A stretch of 64,000 bases of DNA from Acanthaster planci (Eukaryota > Echinodermata > Asteroidea > Valvatida > Acanthasteridae), in the NCBI RefSeq assembly GCF_001949145.1, contig NW_019091570.1:305777-369776 (forward strand). The letters run 5' to 3'. Positions 23,308 to 34,751 of this stretch are shown piece after piece. Every line of letters begins with the position of its first letter. The stretch's first letter is position 1. Made by a program: the position numbers and the translations under genes. The notes beneath the pieces are model-generated. The model did not search any database and had not been told where the DNA came from. It saw nothing but the letters and a program-made list of their open reading frames with translations.

Positions 23308-23560
23308 CCTCCTTGGGGGATAGCATGTGGTTGCATGGGACTCGGATGTGCTCTTGGAAGAGATTTGGGGTATCCAGTCTTCCTTACGTGGCCATTTTGC
23401 TTCACTCTTCTTTGGGGACTGGTTTGGTAATGTTGGCTAGCCAATATGTTTACAAATGTACCTGTATAAATGTACAGGTACACAATAGCCTGTAAATAAG
23501 TGCTTCCAGTTATACTTTGTGTTGAAATGTTTTTCAAGTTTTATTTGAACTGAACATAAG

Positions 23561-24131
23561 TTGGAGAGGAAGAGGCATCCTCTAGCACCACAGTCACCAA
23601 ACATGGGATTCTTGTTATTTGGTCACAGTTTTGTGAGGTGTTTATCTGGTAGGCGAAAAGCCACAGTAAATACAGATTTAGAGAGGGGAACACTGCCAAT
23701 CTCTTGCCTTGGGGAGGGAGGCCTGACCCTTAATCGTATTAATGCCAATTGTTCTCGTCATTGCCAAACGATTGCCCAAGAAAGCCTTCCATTTTGATAA
23801 TTAACCTAGGGACTAATGATTTATGTATTGTGGGTGTAACTCCAAGGTCTGTATGTGACTTGCTTTGTACCTTTGTGATTAAACCAAGTTTGGTATTAAA
23901 CCTTGTGAAGTAGTGTTTCTACCAGTCTTACCACGTACAGAAAATATGAGGCAGGGTCAAGTGTCGGTTTCCAAATTTAACGAGAAGGCAGATGCCTTCA
24001 ACCATGTCAGCAAACTGTTTGAGGTGGAAACTCTGAAGGAGGACCATTGGTGGGTCTGGCACCACCATGACCTAAAGTATCCAAGGTTTAATCTCTACAG
24101 GGTGCACTTGAATCCTCCAATTATAATATGA
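23561..24131 (+). pseudogene. SGNH/GDSL-hydrolase-like remnant
   Basis: Read over three frames it shows the SGNH hydrolase blocks in order. GHSFVR near 23622 is block I, with the Ser in a GHS context. EGGLTLNRI follows near 23715, then IINLGTND near 23798-23822 (block III, with the Asn). The end reads FNEKADAFNH, HDLKYPRFNLYRVHLNP (block V His). SGNH enzymes hydrolyse esters. The frame changes between 23797 and 23913 make it inactive. It starts about 250 bp after the gypsy pol stop on the same strand, so it may be a third ORF of that element rather than a host gene. Confidence 0.6.
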
Positions 24132-24835
24132 TTTTGCGCACACCCTAGGGAGTTAGGGTTAATGGGGGATAAACAAGTATCAGAGAACCCTCAGACAACT
24201 TCTAAAATATTTTGAAAACAGGTTTTGGTAGATAACTATCTGCAATGTATTCTACTGAATCAGAAAGAGTGTTTCGAGTGTTAGGCTTTGTTGAACAAGT
24301 TGTTCACAGGTGCAATACAGAATTTAGCTTGTTAAAGCTGTGTTCTTAACAGTTTCAATTTGTATAAATCAAGATGATCTCCAGGAGTAGATCAATTAAG
24401 TAGGGGAGTTTGTGGGTCCAAAAGATTTATTATTATTTTGCTTGATTTTTCACAAATTGGACCAATAGAGGGCATTCGTCTACTGACTGTTAAAGTCAAC
24501 TGCTAAAAGGTAGCCAGCTGCATATGCAAATGAATCTAAAAATAGAGCTTGTATCCATGCAGCGGAGGAATGTGTCTGCAAATATTTAGATTTTGGGCTT
24601 GTGAAGATGAGTTGGAAAAAAAATTTTGACAAGGGGAGGAAGAAGAAGGTGGCTTGTAATCGCGTCTTGTCAACCCTAAGCCAAGCGGGCAAGGAAAGCA
24701 TTGGTTGCCTCCCCCTTCCTGGCTGTGGGGATCATTATCAATGTGATTCCAATTAAATCCAAATGGCAATAAACCAGCAAATCTGAAGCTACTGCAGGGC
24801 CAAACTCGTGACGGTGAAAGCAAGTCGGCACATTA
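24132..24835. other. PON intron, no feature
   Basis: No gene or repeat recognised. A short stretch at 24460-24800 gives spurious ORFs on the minus strand. Confidence 0.5.
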
Positions 24836-25075
24836 AGTCCAGTGGTTAAATACACGACTGGAGACTCAAAGAGACCTGGGTTTAATTCCCACACATGCCC
24901 ACTGGAAGACATCGCTGAAACAGCTACAATCTTGGACAAAATAGTTGGAACACCTCGTGGGAAGCATGGTGGAAAGATCCCCCCCTCCCCTTCAATGTTG
25001 CAGTCATTTATTGGACCAAGATCCACCCCCAGATTGTAGCTTAGTACCTGTCTTGTAATAAATATGCTTATCTGG
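24836..25075 (+). mobile_element. tRNA-derived SINE
   Basis: The head has a pol III A-box-like segment (AGTCCAGTGGTTA near 24838) and a B-box-like GGGTTTAATTCCC near 24881, spaced as in a tRNA. A tRNA-unrelated body follows, ending near 25075 with a short AATAAA-containing tail. It is oriented + and sits just before the second PON exon. Confidence 0.6.
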
Positions 25076-25109
25076 TGTTTTCTTTGGAATGCTTTTATCT
25101 TGTTTGCAG

Positions 25110-25227
25110 CAACTGTCTTTGTTGTGAATCACAAGCATCAGCATGATTCAATTGAGGTATTCAGCTTCAATGAAAAGATGAAGTCACTACATTACCTGCG
25201 CACCTTCACAGATTCACGTATGACAAG
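25110..25227 (+). CDS. paraoxonase-family exon (2 of 5 seen)
   Basis: Acceptor tgtttgcag before 25110 and donor GTAACG at 25228. With the last base of the previous exon it reads TTVFVVNHKHQ then IEVFSFNEK and LHYLRTF. This matches the PON strand after the PHGIS loop (VNHP..STVE.F.F in vertebrates). It enters in phase 1 and leaves in phase 2. The donor differs from the strict consensus (GTAACG) but is plausible. Confidence 0.85.
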
Positions 25228-25743
25228 GTAACGTTGGCTTCAGCAATTTTAGCAAAAACTGAAACAGCCTCTATCTACAGGGAGTCAGTTGGCATGTTAA
25301 AAGTATTGGTTTATTTTGATGATGTTTTAGATTGCAGATCAACTTAGAGGGATTTATCCTTTGTTTTCAAAGTTCATCACAGGTCTTTACCCTCTCTTGT
25401 GCATGTTGGTCACCTGGAAGTAGAAATGTACCCATATTTGGGCAAGTACAATGTAGGGAGCATCATATTGGGTTGAAGAGGCACTTGTACATGTATATTT
25501 AGCTGTGACAGTTAACTTTTTTGCATGTGGTACAGGCATAATGTTTTCCAAGCTTGTCTTCATGTGCCTAAAAGTTCCATGTTACACAAATTAATGAAGA
25601 TTTACAATATTTAACCCCTTATACTCATCAACATGTCCATTTGTTTCAAAATGTACTGCGTGTCTTTGTAATTGACGTTAGAAAATTCCCTGTCATGTCT
25701 GCTTGATAAATTGTGCACAATGGGTACTACTAGCACATATATA
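25228..25743. other. PON intron, no feature
   Basis: No gene or repeat recognised. Confidence 0.5.
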
Positions 25744-26810
25744 CAAGTGCATGTATTGTATTGTAGCGAATGTGCGACTTAGTTTAGTTAAAAGATTGTA
25801 GCGTTGTGATTGGCTGCTTGCTGTCCGGCCGTGCCGTGTGCACGAGGTAGTGTGTGCGCGGGCAGTGCAGTGAAGAGAAGCTATAAGGTAAGCAGTCTTT
25901 GTTTTACTGAGTGCTAGTTGTGTATGGTTGACTTAGGATAGCTGCACGCGGTGTGTGTTTGTATGGTTGACTAGGAGACCACTATAGTTGCTGGCGGGAG
26001 ATTTCATAGTTAATGGTTAGGCTTTCTGGAAGGGCTGAGTGTCACCGCTAGGTTACTGCCAGCAGGAAGTGTATATTCGGCCTAGTAGCATTCTTTGTCG
26101 GTGCGGGAAATAAGCTAATTTTTGTTGCATTTCACGTTGGTGTGTGGAATAGAGGTAGTAAGCCACACCTGGAGTAATGGTCGTTCTTTGTAGGGGCGAC
26201 CTAGTCAACCACACGTGTAGTTAGGATAAGTGGTCCATTCTTTGCTGGTGCGTGGAACGAGATATTTCGCATGTGAAGTAGAGGCTTCACAGGTGTGTTG
26301 TGTCAATCAAAAATTGGTGAGCGTATACCGAGAGTCAATAGCGGTGTTGGTGTTCACTGCTCAGGTGAATAGTGGTGAACTTGGACCGACCCAGCTTTCT
26401 TGCGGTTACANNNNNNNNNNNNNNNNNNNNNNNNNNNNNNNNNNNNNNNNNNNNNNNNNNNNNNNNNNNNNNNNNNNNNNNNNNNNNNNNNNNNNNNNNN
26501 NNNNNNNNNNNNNNNNNNNNNNNNNNNNNNNNNNNNNNNNNNNNNNNNNNNNNNNNNNNNNNNNNNNNNNNNNNNNNNNNNNNNNNNNNNNNNNNNNNNN
26601 NNNNNNNNNNNNNNNNNNNNNNNNNNNNNNNNNNNNNNNNNNNNNNNNNNNNNNNNNNNNNNNNNNNNNNNNNNNNNNNNNATCATTTTACTGCTTTTGT
26701 TTTTGTTGTACAATGATACAATTACTGACAAGACAATAAACCAGTATTGTCTTTATGTTTCAAAACTAGGTGTCCAGTCGCATTCATGTTGGTGACCTAT
26801 TTAGCAGGTT
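25744..26810 (+). repeat. possible solo LTR or pol II promoter-bearing repeat (contains assembly gap)
   Basis: A GC-richer stretch with several short degenerate repeats (GTGTGTGGAAT, GTGCGTGGAAC, TGGTTGACT) spans 25770-26410. It is followed by the gap and then by AATAAA with a GT-rich stretch near 26735-26760. The layout of promoter-like, transcribed and poly(A)-signal parts resembles an LTR, but the ends cannot be matched to either gypsy element. Confidence 0.3.
26411..26681. other. assembly gap (271 N)
   Basis: 271 undetermined bases. Open frames crossing it are artefacts. Confidence 0.99.
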
Positions 26811-28555
26811 CAGCATTCAATTCCTGCGGCGGTACATTTCCACCAAAATGGGCCCGCATTCCTTTGCCTTGAGGCTGCTTTGTTAGTCTCTCGTCTGAGG
26901 AAGAAACGAGTTTCAGGAGATCTTGCCACAGTATGTACTTGTACTAGTGGATGTCTACTTGTACATGTGTATGTGACATGTGTGAAGCCTGGTTTCCATA
27001 TCAACATAAGAGATGCAGAGAGTGATGCAAACTGCTATGCAGACATAGGGAAACATGTTAAAAGGAAGTATCGCAGATAAATGCAAACCAGCCCCAGATG
27101 GATCGGCAAAGTTGAGCCCAGTTCAACTTTGCCAGTTGTCTGCATTGAGTGGTTGACTAGGCCTATACAAACACACACGCTGGCATGACAGACAAACAAT
27201 GATGTTTCTCTTGCTTAGTACCACTCATTTTGTCCATTTTCTCCTTATTACTAGCAGATGTAGCCCCAATCATCAACAAAATTGCTGACCATTAACAAAT
27301 AACATCGAATTAGAGTATCAGTTTGGCTTCAAGTGGAAATATTGCCATCTAAGAAAGACATTCGGGGCAAAAATTTTCTGAGTTTTGGGTGCCATTTTGT
27401 TTAAATTTTTGGGTGGAATGGCTTCGCGTTGTGTCTCTTCCACAACTGTCTGCATTGCTGACCGTTTTTGTTTCAAACAACCATAGGGAAACCTGGCTTA
27501 ATGCAGATGGTCCTCAAAACATAAAAAAAAAGTTAGACACAAACGAAAGAGACATCATTCTGCCCAAAAACGGCGACCGAAAATCAGTGATTTGTTTTCA
27601 GAAAATTCACTTTCAGATTGACTACACCTTGTCTTGATGCCAGATCTGTACTTCAGTTTCATGTATTTCGTTGATGGTCAGCTATGTAGTTGATCATAAG
27701 GTGTAATATTTGTGCATTAGGGTGAAAAAGGGCAAAAGGGTACCATCCGAGAGGGACATTGTTGCAAGCCAGTCATGCCAGTATGTGTGTTTGTATGAAG
27801 ATACCAGGGCTAGTCAGACAGTTGACAAACTTGAACCTAGTCTTGGTCAATACCTTTTGTGCATCAAACGTTGTTACTTTATGATAGAGGGCACACCTCC
27901 CTTCGCGTTTGTGCTCTGAGTTCAGATGGGACCTCAGTTTGAACAGCTAGCTTACGGGTGCATGTTTTGGTAGTCTTGGTTCCACTATTTCTCTTTAATA
28001 AAGGGAGGTAAATTCATGACGAGCCATGCAGCTTTTTTCGCACAAAATCAAATCACATACAAGCAGCAAAAGAAATGCCAATTAAAGGAACTAAGGAAAT
28101 ATAACAAGTCGGTTACAAAATACAATTTAAAAAATACTAAAATCAATTACCTAAATTTATAACATTTCTCGAAGAAATGCCATAATATCATAAATTACTG
28201 TGATGATTGAATAATGAATAGAAAAATTCAGTGGAGTGGCAGATACCGGGTACAATTATCTGGCAAAAAATTACAACATGAGAAATGTTATAGTTGTAAA
28301 CATTACTGCATGCATGCATGCACCAGAATGAAAGGGAAAGAGCAAGGACAAGCTAACAGCTTTATAGGATTCAATTGAAAACCAGCCACATTTCACTGCA
28401 TGGTGCTCTGTCAGTAATTTATTTTTTGTTTGTTAAATGCATTGGCAGTATGGACTTTGGTGTACTGCATACAAACTGAAAGCACATGCCTGCTTGATTT
28501 TCAGCTGTCACTCATTGTAATTAGTGCAGGGTCATTCCATGTCAAATTACCCATT
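26811..28555. other. PON intron, no feature
   Basis: No gene or repeat recognised. The short ORFs at 27389-27637 and 27710-27919 have no family signature. Confidence 0.5.
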
Positions 28556-28561
28556 CAGTTG

Positions 28562-28625
28562 TCAGGTTGGTGTAGTGGCTCTTTCCTCACCTTCCACCTG
28601 TGCAGGTTAGGATCCATTTCTCCAA
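28562..28625 (+). mobile_element. short tRNA-like SINE head
   Basis: The sequence starting GGTTGGTGTAGTGGCT followed about 40 bp later by GGTTAGGATCC has the spacing and partial consensus of pol III A and B boxes. The GGGAT repeat directly follows, as SINEs often end in simple repeats. This is a tentative call. Confidence 0.35.
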
Positions 28626-28640
28626 TTGGGATGGATTGGT

Positions 28641-28701
28641 GTGGGATGGGATGGGATGGGATGGGATGGTGTCGGGTGGGATGGGATGGGATGGGATGGG
28701 A
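28641..28701 (+). repeat. (GGGAT)n microsatellite
   Basis: About 11 units of GGGAT with a TGTCGGGTG interruption at 28669-28677. It is followed by an AT-rich ATAT/GATATA stretch to 28745. Confidence 0.95.
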
Positions 28702-29147
28702 AATTAGATATATGTTATGATGTGATATATGATATAATATATGAAACATGATACAAGACATGACGTGATGTGACCCGACCTTACCCAACCTGTCATGACA
28801 AAATGAGTGTTAAGTCACACTCCACTTTTTCCTATAATGATGGTCAAAGTCAAAAACAGAGGATGTCCTTTCTTGGGTTTATCCTTTTTAACTTTTTAGC
28901 AGGATCAGGTATTTAAAAGAGGCATTTTCTTTCCCAAATTTGATGATGGCATTTTTTGTGGCCGGTCAATAATGCTGAAACATAGATGCAAAGCCGCTGG
29001 AATATCTCATTGTCACCTTATTTTTTACCTTAGGTGTTATGCGATTGAAAAGGTCTTTTTATACTAAATTAAAAAATGCTAATATCTCCATTTTCAAAAA
29101 TTCCTTCTTTCAGCTCATTTTGAGTTGACAGGTCACATATGTATCAC

Positions 29148-29282
29148 CCATTTTTGGTTTTGGGTTTTTTCTTTGGGGGGTAGTTTTTTGTTTTGGGGTG
29201 TTTGGGGATTTTTTGTTTTTGGTTTGTGGGTTTGCTTTTCATTTTTGGGGTTTTGGGTGTTTTAGTTTTAGTTTTTTTGTAA
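29148..29282 (+). repeat. G/T-rich low-complexity tract
   Basis: Runs of T interspersed with GGGG, GGGGTGTTTGGGG and similar over about 135 bp. The G-runs could form a G-quadruplex on the + strand. It produces a Lys/Pro/Thr-rich false ORF on the other strand. Confidence 0.85.
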
Positions 29283-29566
29283 ATTAAGATATAAATCCTA
29301 CCCTTCCAATTTTGTTTATATCTGGTACTTGGGGTAAGTGTAACTGAAATTCTTTCTACGATGAAGAGCCCTCTGGTCACTCCTTTACCGGGGTACACTC
29401 CTTCAAGAGTGCATGGCATGCCCCTCCCATCCCCTAGCCCACCATGACAAATGCACCACATGCTGACCGTTAAACTGACACCAAAATATTTGCTGTTTTG
29501 CCAAGTTGTTTGTGTAAAACTGTAGGGCAAAGTCATTGATTGTTGTACTGTACTTAGGTTTATTAA

Positions 29567-30055
29567 CTACTTCGTGCTGGGCGGCCTGTTTCCGAATCCA
29601 TAGGCTTTATATGCAGAGCCGGGGAGCCTGGAACTGCGACAAAAGAGTTGGGCCTTATAACAAAAGACCGAGCTCAGCACAAAAGACTGAGCTGCTGGGC
29701 ATTGCTGATATTTTATCGCTCTCAATAGTGGAGATAATCCAGCCTTGTTTTGCAACAGTATTCCACGGTTTGAGGCATTCTGAGTGAGCGGATTGCCACC
29801 GGGGACAAAAGCTCTCCACCTCCGCAGCGATGAGCCACACAGCACCACTGCACGCTAGTCCGGCCCCTATTGAAAAGAGGTCAGCAGTGCACTGTGCCGG
29901 TTTCGGGAACAAAAGAATCTTACGTAATACCGTAAAATTTGGGCTCTTTTTCCAACACTGCAGGCCTGGCTGAAATATTCAGGAGTTAATGAAGTTTACC
30001 CGTCAGCTTTACAGTAGTACCCAAAGAGTCCTTCATTTTGGTATAAATTACAGTA
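29567..30055 (-). mobile_element. TTAA MITE, family 2, copy 2
   Basis: Inverted copy of the element at 20135-20724. TTAA at 29563-29566 is followed by CTACTTCGTGCTGGGCGG. Homology then runs through the block whose translation reads EIIQPCF and HGLRH, to about 30055. The far terminal repeat was not found; the last 80 bp seem lost or diverged. Confidence 0.75.
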
Positions 30056-31576
30056 TAACTGTATTTATCCCAATACTGTTCGACTGTTCTAAAAACAGTA
30101 AAAGGGTAAAAATGTCAATGGATTATATTGTTTACCGTTGTTGTCTGCGAGGAAATACAAAATCGTAAAACAAATTAATGGGATGTACTGGGATTCTGAA
30201 ATCTGGCCTTTCCCTGACACTTGGCTTTTCCTTGTAAAATAGAATACATTAAGCCAAGATCTCACCTCATGTTTTGTCTTTGCCCTTTTAAACATTTTTT
30301 AAAGTATTTTTGTGTTTTTGTTTTCCAAGTGCCTCAAAAGTCTGAAACGGACCATGCTTTGCAGCAAGGCCCGAACAATATGGTGACCAACACAACAATG
30401 ACCTGACAACTTTACGCCTCTTGCTTGTACTGATTTGTAGGCTACCTATGGGAGCACACAAATCAGAAAGACTGAAAAGCTGGCAAGGGGTTACAAATAT
30501 GAGATGATTCATGATCCTTGTAGTATCTACGGAGTATCTTGATAAGCTATAAAAGCCCAATTTCTGTTCTTAGGATACTTGGTAGTTATACAGCATTTAA
30601 GGGCAGACAATGATTTATTTTAGGTGAACAGAGGTTTTCTTTCTTTGTGATGCATCTGGGCAACCAACATCAAAACTGGTTTTGACTGATCGAAGGCTAA
30701 ATACAGAATATGGAGCTAAAACAAGGCTCTTGTTATTATATACTCAAAAGCTGACATAGGTTTTATTGATGCTTCCAAAAGACCATGATAAGAACTTTCT
30801 TTCATCACAGTTTTATTGTTCAAAGACCTGCACTAATGACCTGATAGCTACTTAAAGATAGCCATAATCATGACACAAATTTCAGGGTACCCTCAAGTAA
30901 AGGCTTGCCTCTGCCTCTTAAACACATTTTCCCCTCAATTTGGCCATCTGGTTTAGACCAGCAAGACCCTGCAAATGCTCTACTGTTTTCCATTGTTTAA
31001 CAGCAAGCATTTAAACTTTTGTTGTCCAAAATCATCAATATCATGCATGTTCACTAAAAAAGGTACATATTTGGCTATTTTTCCTGGTAAGGTTGGATTA
31101 ACTTTATGTTTTGCACAACTTCAAGGCTACCTGTGACCCACATACAACCAAATTTCAGCCAAATCTATTGACCCCACCTTATCACGTTCTGTATGGTCTA
31201 CTCCTGGACACACTCTTAACAATGTGTGAAGGGTCAACTTCAAACATCTTAAATGATCATATTGGATTCTCTTAGATTTGTCAAGGTGCACCACATTAGA
31301 CAACCCTCACCTGAATTTGTGCCCAGTTTTCTGGATGCTACCATTTTTGAATTTTGGACAGGATTCTTTGGCCTTGTGAAATGGAAACCTCCTCCGGTCA
31401 CAGATAGTTCCTCAAGGCATGTAGGTGTGCATTATTGACCTCATCAGTCCATATGCATATCCACAGTCATGTAATTTTTCTGAGCCATTGAAAAAAGGCA
31501 GAGGTCCATGTAATTCACTCTAAAGTTGGTACTTGCATTGAAAGTTCAGGCATTTTGACTCCATTTATTAATACAG
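30056..31576. other. PON intron, no feature
   Basis: No gene or repeat recognised. Confidence 0.5.
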
Positions 31577-31783
31577 TGTCAATGACGTAGTTGCTGTTGG
31601 AACCAACACATTCTACTTCACTAATGACGGCTACAATAAACAATTCTTCAAGCGATTCCTGGAACGATTTCTCAAGTTTCCATGGGGTAACGTGGTTTAC
31701 TATGATGGGAACACTGGATGGGGACAAGTTGTCATCCCTAGAAGCCTGGAACCTAATGGAATCAACCAATCTCCAGATGGGAG
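31577..31783 (+). CDS. paraoxonase-family exon (3 of 5 seen)
   Basis: Acceptor aatacag before 31577; donor GTGAGT at 31784. It reads VNDVVAVGTNTFYFTNDG, then WGNVVYYDG and EPNGINQSPDG. The ND pair and the Asn of NGIN correspond to the calcium ligands Asn168-Asp169 and Asn224 of human PON1. TNDG matches the TNDH strand. It enters and leaves in phase 2. A calcium site this well kept argues for a working enzyme. Confidence 0.92.
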
Positions 31784-33743
31784 GTGAGTATAGGATACCC
31801 AGTCTACTCTTACTTATATGTTCCTTTAGTTTCTTTTGTTCTTTTGCCAGAAACATTTGGAATGAAGTTGTCAAGAAACACTGAGCCCTTTTTGTCAGTG
31901 TAGGTAGGCAGAATACCAGGAAAACACAAGGTATTGTAATGAAACAAGCCCCTGTTAAGTATTTTGCTGCTGCCCCCCCCTTTATATTTTTGGTTTAGTC
32001 AGCCCCTCCCAACCATTACACCCCCTGAGCTGTATGTGTCAGTTTAGTCAGGCATGCAGTACATGCATTGTTAGCTTATGTAAATTACTATTATAAGACC
32101 CCTATTCTTTACATTCAAAATAACCCTGTGCACTTCAGTCTGCTAAGTGCTGCAGTAAGGGTAGGATCTCTGTGGAGGGCTGTGCAGGTTTTGCCTGTGC
32201 ATTACAAGGGAAGGCCTGAATTATAATGACCATAGTCGTAGCTTGAGACAACTTAGGCCTCCCCCCATAGAGTTATGGCGCTTAACCATAGCCATAAGCT
32301 ACTCCATAGCCATAAGCTACTCCATACTCTGAGGCCATCACTGATCCACACCCTTTTTTTTGTGATTGTTTACCTTGAAGCTTCCAATATTTTGCCATAA
32401 ATGTTCACATTATATACGTGACCCTATTAATTAAAATGTTGTCCAGTTGCCCTTAAAAATAAAAGTACAGGTGGTAATAATTAAGTATGTGGATTTTTTG
32501 TGTGTATGTATGTGTAATAAAATAGTTTAGATTGATCCAGCAACCATCTTTCCTCTGTTTACATGTGCATGTCTTGCCGCGACCCTTGACCATGCTACAG
32601 TATTGTTATGCTCCCACAACCTGTTCCCTATATGCATTTAAATTAAAGCGTACACACTATTACACATACCACTTACCCACCGGGGGCACGCAATGACCAT
32701 CTCGATTACACGCATTGTACACAGTGTATTACATTCCACATGTGACCACGTTGCTCTATGCTGTAACATGCCCTTGAACCGCAATTCCGAAGAACACTTC
32801 CAACTTAGTCATTTTCCCCCAAATCTTTCTCTACTTTCTCTACTTTCAGTCACAGATATAACCTGTACATTCGACCCACATAGACCCCCAACTCATACCG
32901 TATGTGTCCCACCACACCGAAAACCTTTGTCTGGTTACGGCACAGCGAGGTCAATTACCTCCGCTCACCCTCAGTTTTACCTCGTAAGAATTACATGTAG
33001 ATTTCCTAGCCATCTAGAGACTAAGTGTTGTACACAACCCAATGTACCAAGAAAGGCTCACCCTTTCCTTTCCCCCATTGAAGTCCCCTGTAGCTCACCC
33101 ACGAGCAGCCTTTCACCCTCACGCTCCCAAATTTCACGGACTTTATTGCTCTTCAGAAACTAAGTCACCGAAGACCAACTGTGTACAAAATCACCATGGA
33201 CTTTTCTTCCGTAGCCTTTCTACATGCATGAATAATTCATAACAACATACTACTATTGTGCAGTGATCTTTTAGGTTATGAGAACAGCATCAAAGTCTAT
33301 ATAAAGCGACCAGCTCCAGCGGTCAGCTTCAATCATCCTGAGCAGGCAACTTTGGAGCAATAACTTCCTTACCATTCATGAGTGTATATATAGCTGTGAT
33401 ATGAATACCCTTCCTATCACTCCCGAATGAATAGCTCAGATTTGGACGAGCAGTACTTTGATTATTGTTTTTATGGTAATACAGTAATATCCAGCCTTGC
33501 TAGCAGCAGTTGCTCTTTGTAAATATGGAAATGATGTATATAATTCTTCGGAATAAAACAGTAGTGTGTGTATAAGTCAATCCAATGACTCTTGCTATGA
33601 TAATGGCTCCCTACCCTAAGGGAGACGTTACAGTATATATGAATATTTACACAGTGAGAGCCTTGTGTTATTATATGTATACGGTACAAATCGGGCGTTT
33701 CCATGAGCATCTTATGATGCACGAAATCCATATCTATACTTAA
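31784..33743. other. PON intron, no feature
   Basis: No gene recognised. A 21-bp tandem duplication (CATAGCCATAAGCTACTC) lies at about 32285-32325. The 156-codon ORF at 32693-33163 has no family signature. Confidence 0.5.
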
Positions 33744-34151
33744 CGCCGGGAAGCGGCTATAGCCACCATAAAAATTGAGATCCTCAGCCCGCTTTCTAGC
33801 TATTATTCTCGGCCCACGCTCGAGCAAACACGGTGAAAGAAGGCAGACCCTGGCTCTTGTGTATATAGTAATTGGTCTTTTTGCGTAGCCCAGAAATGAA
33901 AAGACCGATTTTGGATCATAATCACCAGCTTCACAATAGTCCCCACTTTGAAAAGAGGCAACGGGAATGTGGAAGGGTGAGTAGAGCTGCATGCCACCGA
34001 ACAATCAGCCTTTTCACCGTGTAATTCAAAGCGTGCAGAGCACGCAGGGCCACAAACCGAGAATTTGCATTTTGGCAGGTGGCCTTCATGGCCAAGCGAG
34101 GCTGGAATTCTTGGAGTCAGCTTTCGGGCAGAAATTCCCGTTGTCAAGGGG
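33744..34151 (-). mobile_element. 408-bp TTAA MITE, family 1, copy 2
   Basis: Inverted copy of 6326-6739. TTAA at 33740-33743 and 34152-34155. The end next to 34152 reads, inverted, CCCCTTGACAACGGG. The other end has lost about 8 bp of its terminal repeat (TTAACGCCGGG). Confidence 0.8.
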
Positions 34152-34675
34152 TTAATTAGGTCAAGGAGCTAGACATATTTAGATACACCAGTGGTACAGT
34201 TTATGTCCTACATGTATGTTAGCACAGTGAAGAAAAGGGCTGCCATAAGAAAGTGTAATGTCTTCCTACATTCTTATGTCGAAAGTTCATTTCTTGTCTA
34301 TCAAGTGTAAGTTAAAAATATCAAGAAAGGATAAAAGACAGTTGTTTTCCTTTGTGAATGGTTGGTCTTGTCATGCGGTTGAAAAGTTCCAAAAGTAGGC
34401 CAAAGTCCATATTGGGACAATAAGAGTGCTTTGACTGTTGCATAGCAGTACAATAGTTGCATTAGAACATGTGTTATGAGTGAGACAGGATGGCACAAGT
34501 GATTTTTTTTGTCATACAAGAGTTGACGAAAGGCATCCATTCCTTAAACCCCCATTATACTGTGATGACGACCAGGAAGACCTGCTACTTGTATAGGTTT
34601 TTCCCTTACCCAATGTGTATATTTGTAAACACTGTATACTCACAGCGTGACTGAGGGCTTGCAAAAAATTCACAT

Positions 34676-34751
34676 GCTTATTTGGGTGGGACTTGAACCC
34701 ATGACCTCCTGCTTATTAGTGCAGATGTCTTAACCACTCGATCATCAAACT
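34676..34751 (-). repeat. tRNA-like sequence (tRNA-Ile-like SINE head or tRNA pseudogene)
   Basis: On the minus strand there is a good B box (GGGTTCAAGTCCC, 34688-34700), a D-arm/A-box segment (TCGAGTGGTTAAGA) and an anticodon arm CTGC-ACTAATAA-GCAG. The loop resembles that of tRNA-Ile(AAT), but the loop and stem are irregular (8-nt loop, 4-bp stem) and the acceptor pairs poorly. So it is a SINE head or pseudogene, not a working tRNA. Confidence 0.6.

Noticed and set aside
26230-26795. ORFs of 114-169 codons
   Set aside because: They are open only because they cross the run of N.
28555-28788. 77-codon His/Pro/Ser-rich ORF
   Set aside because: Translation of the GGGAT microsatellite on the minus strand.
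29144-29536. 130-codon Lys/Pro/Thr-rich ORF
   Set aside because: Arises from the G/T-rich low-complexity tract.
32693-33163. 156-codon ORF in a PON intron
   Set aside because: No family signature, no splice context and biased composition.
34676-34751. functional tRNA gene
   Set aside because: Eight-base anticodon loop, short anticodon stem and poor acceptor pairing.
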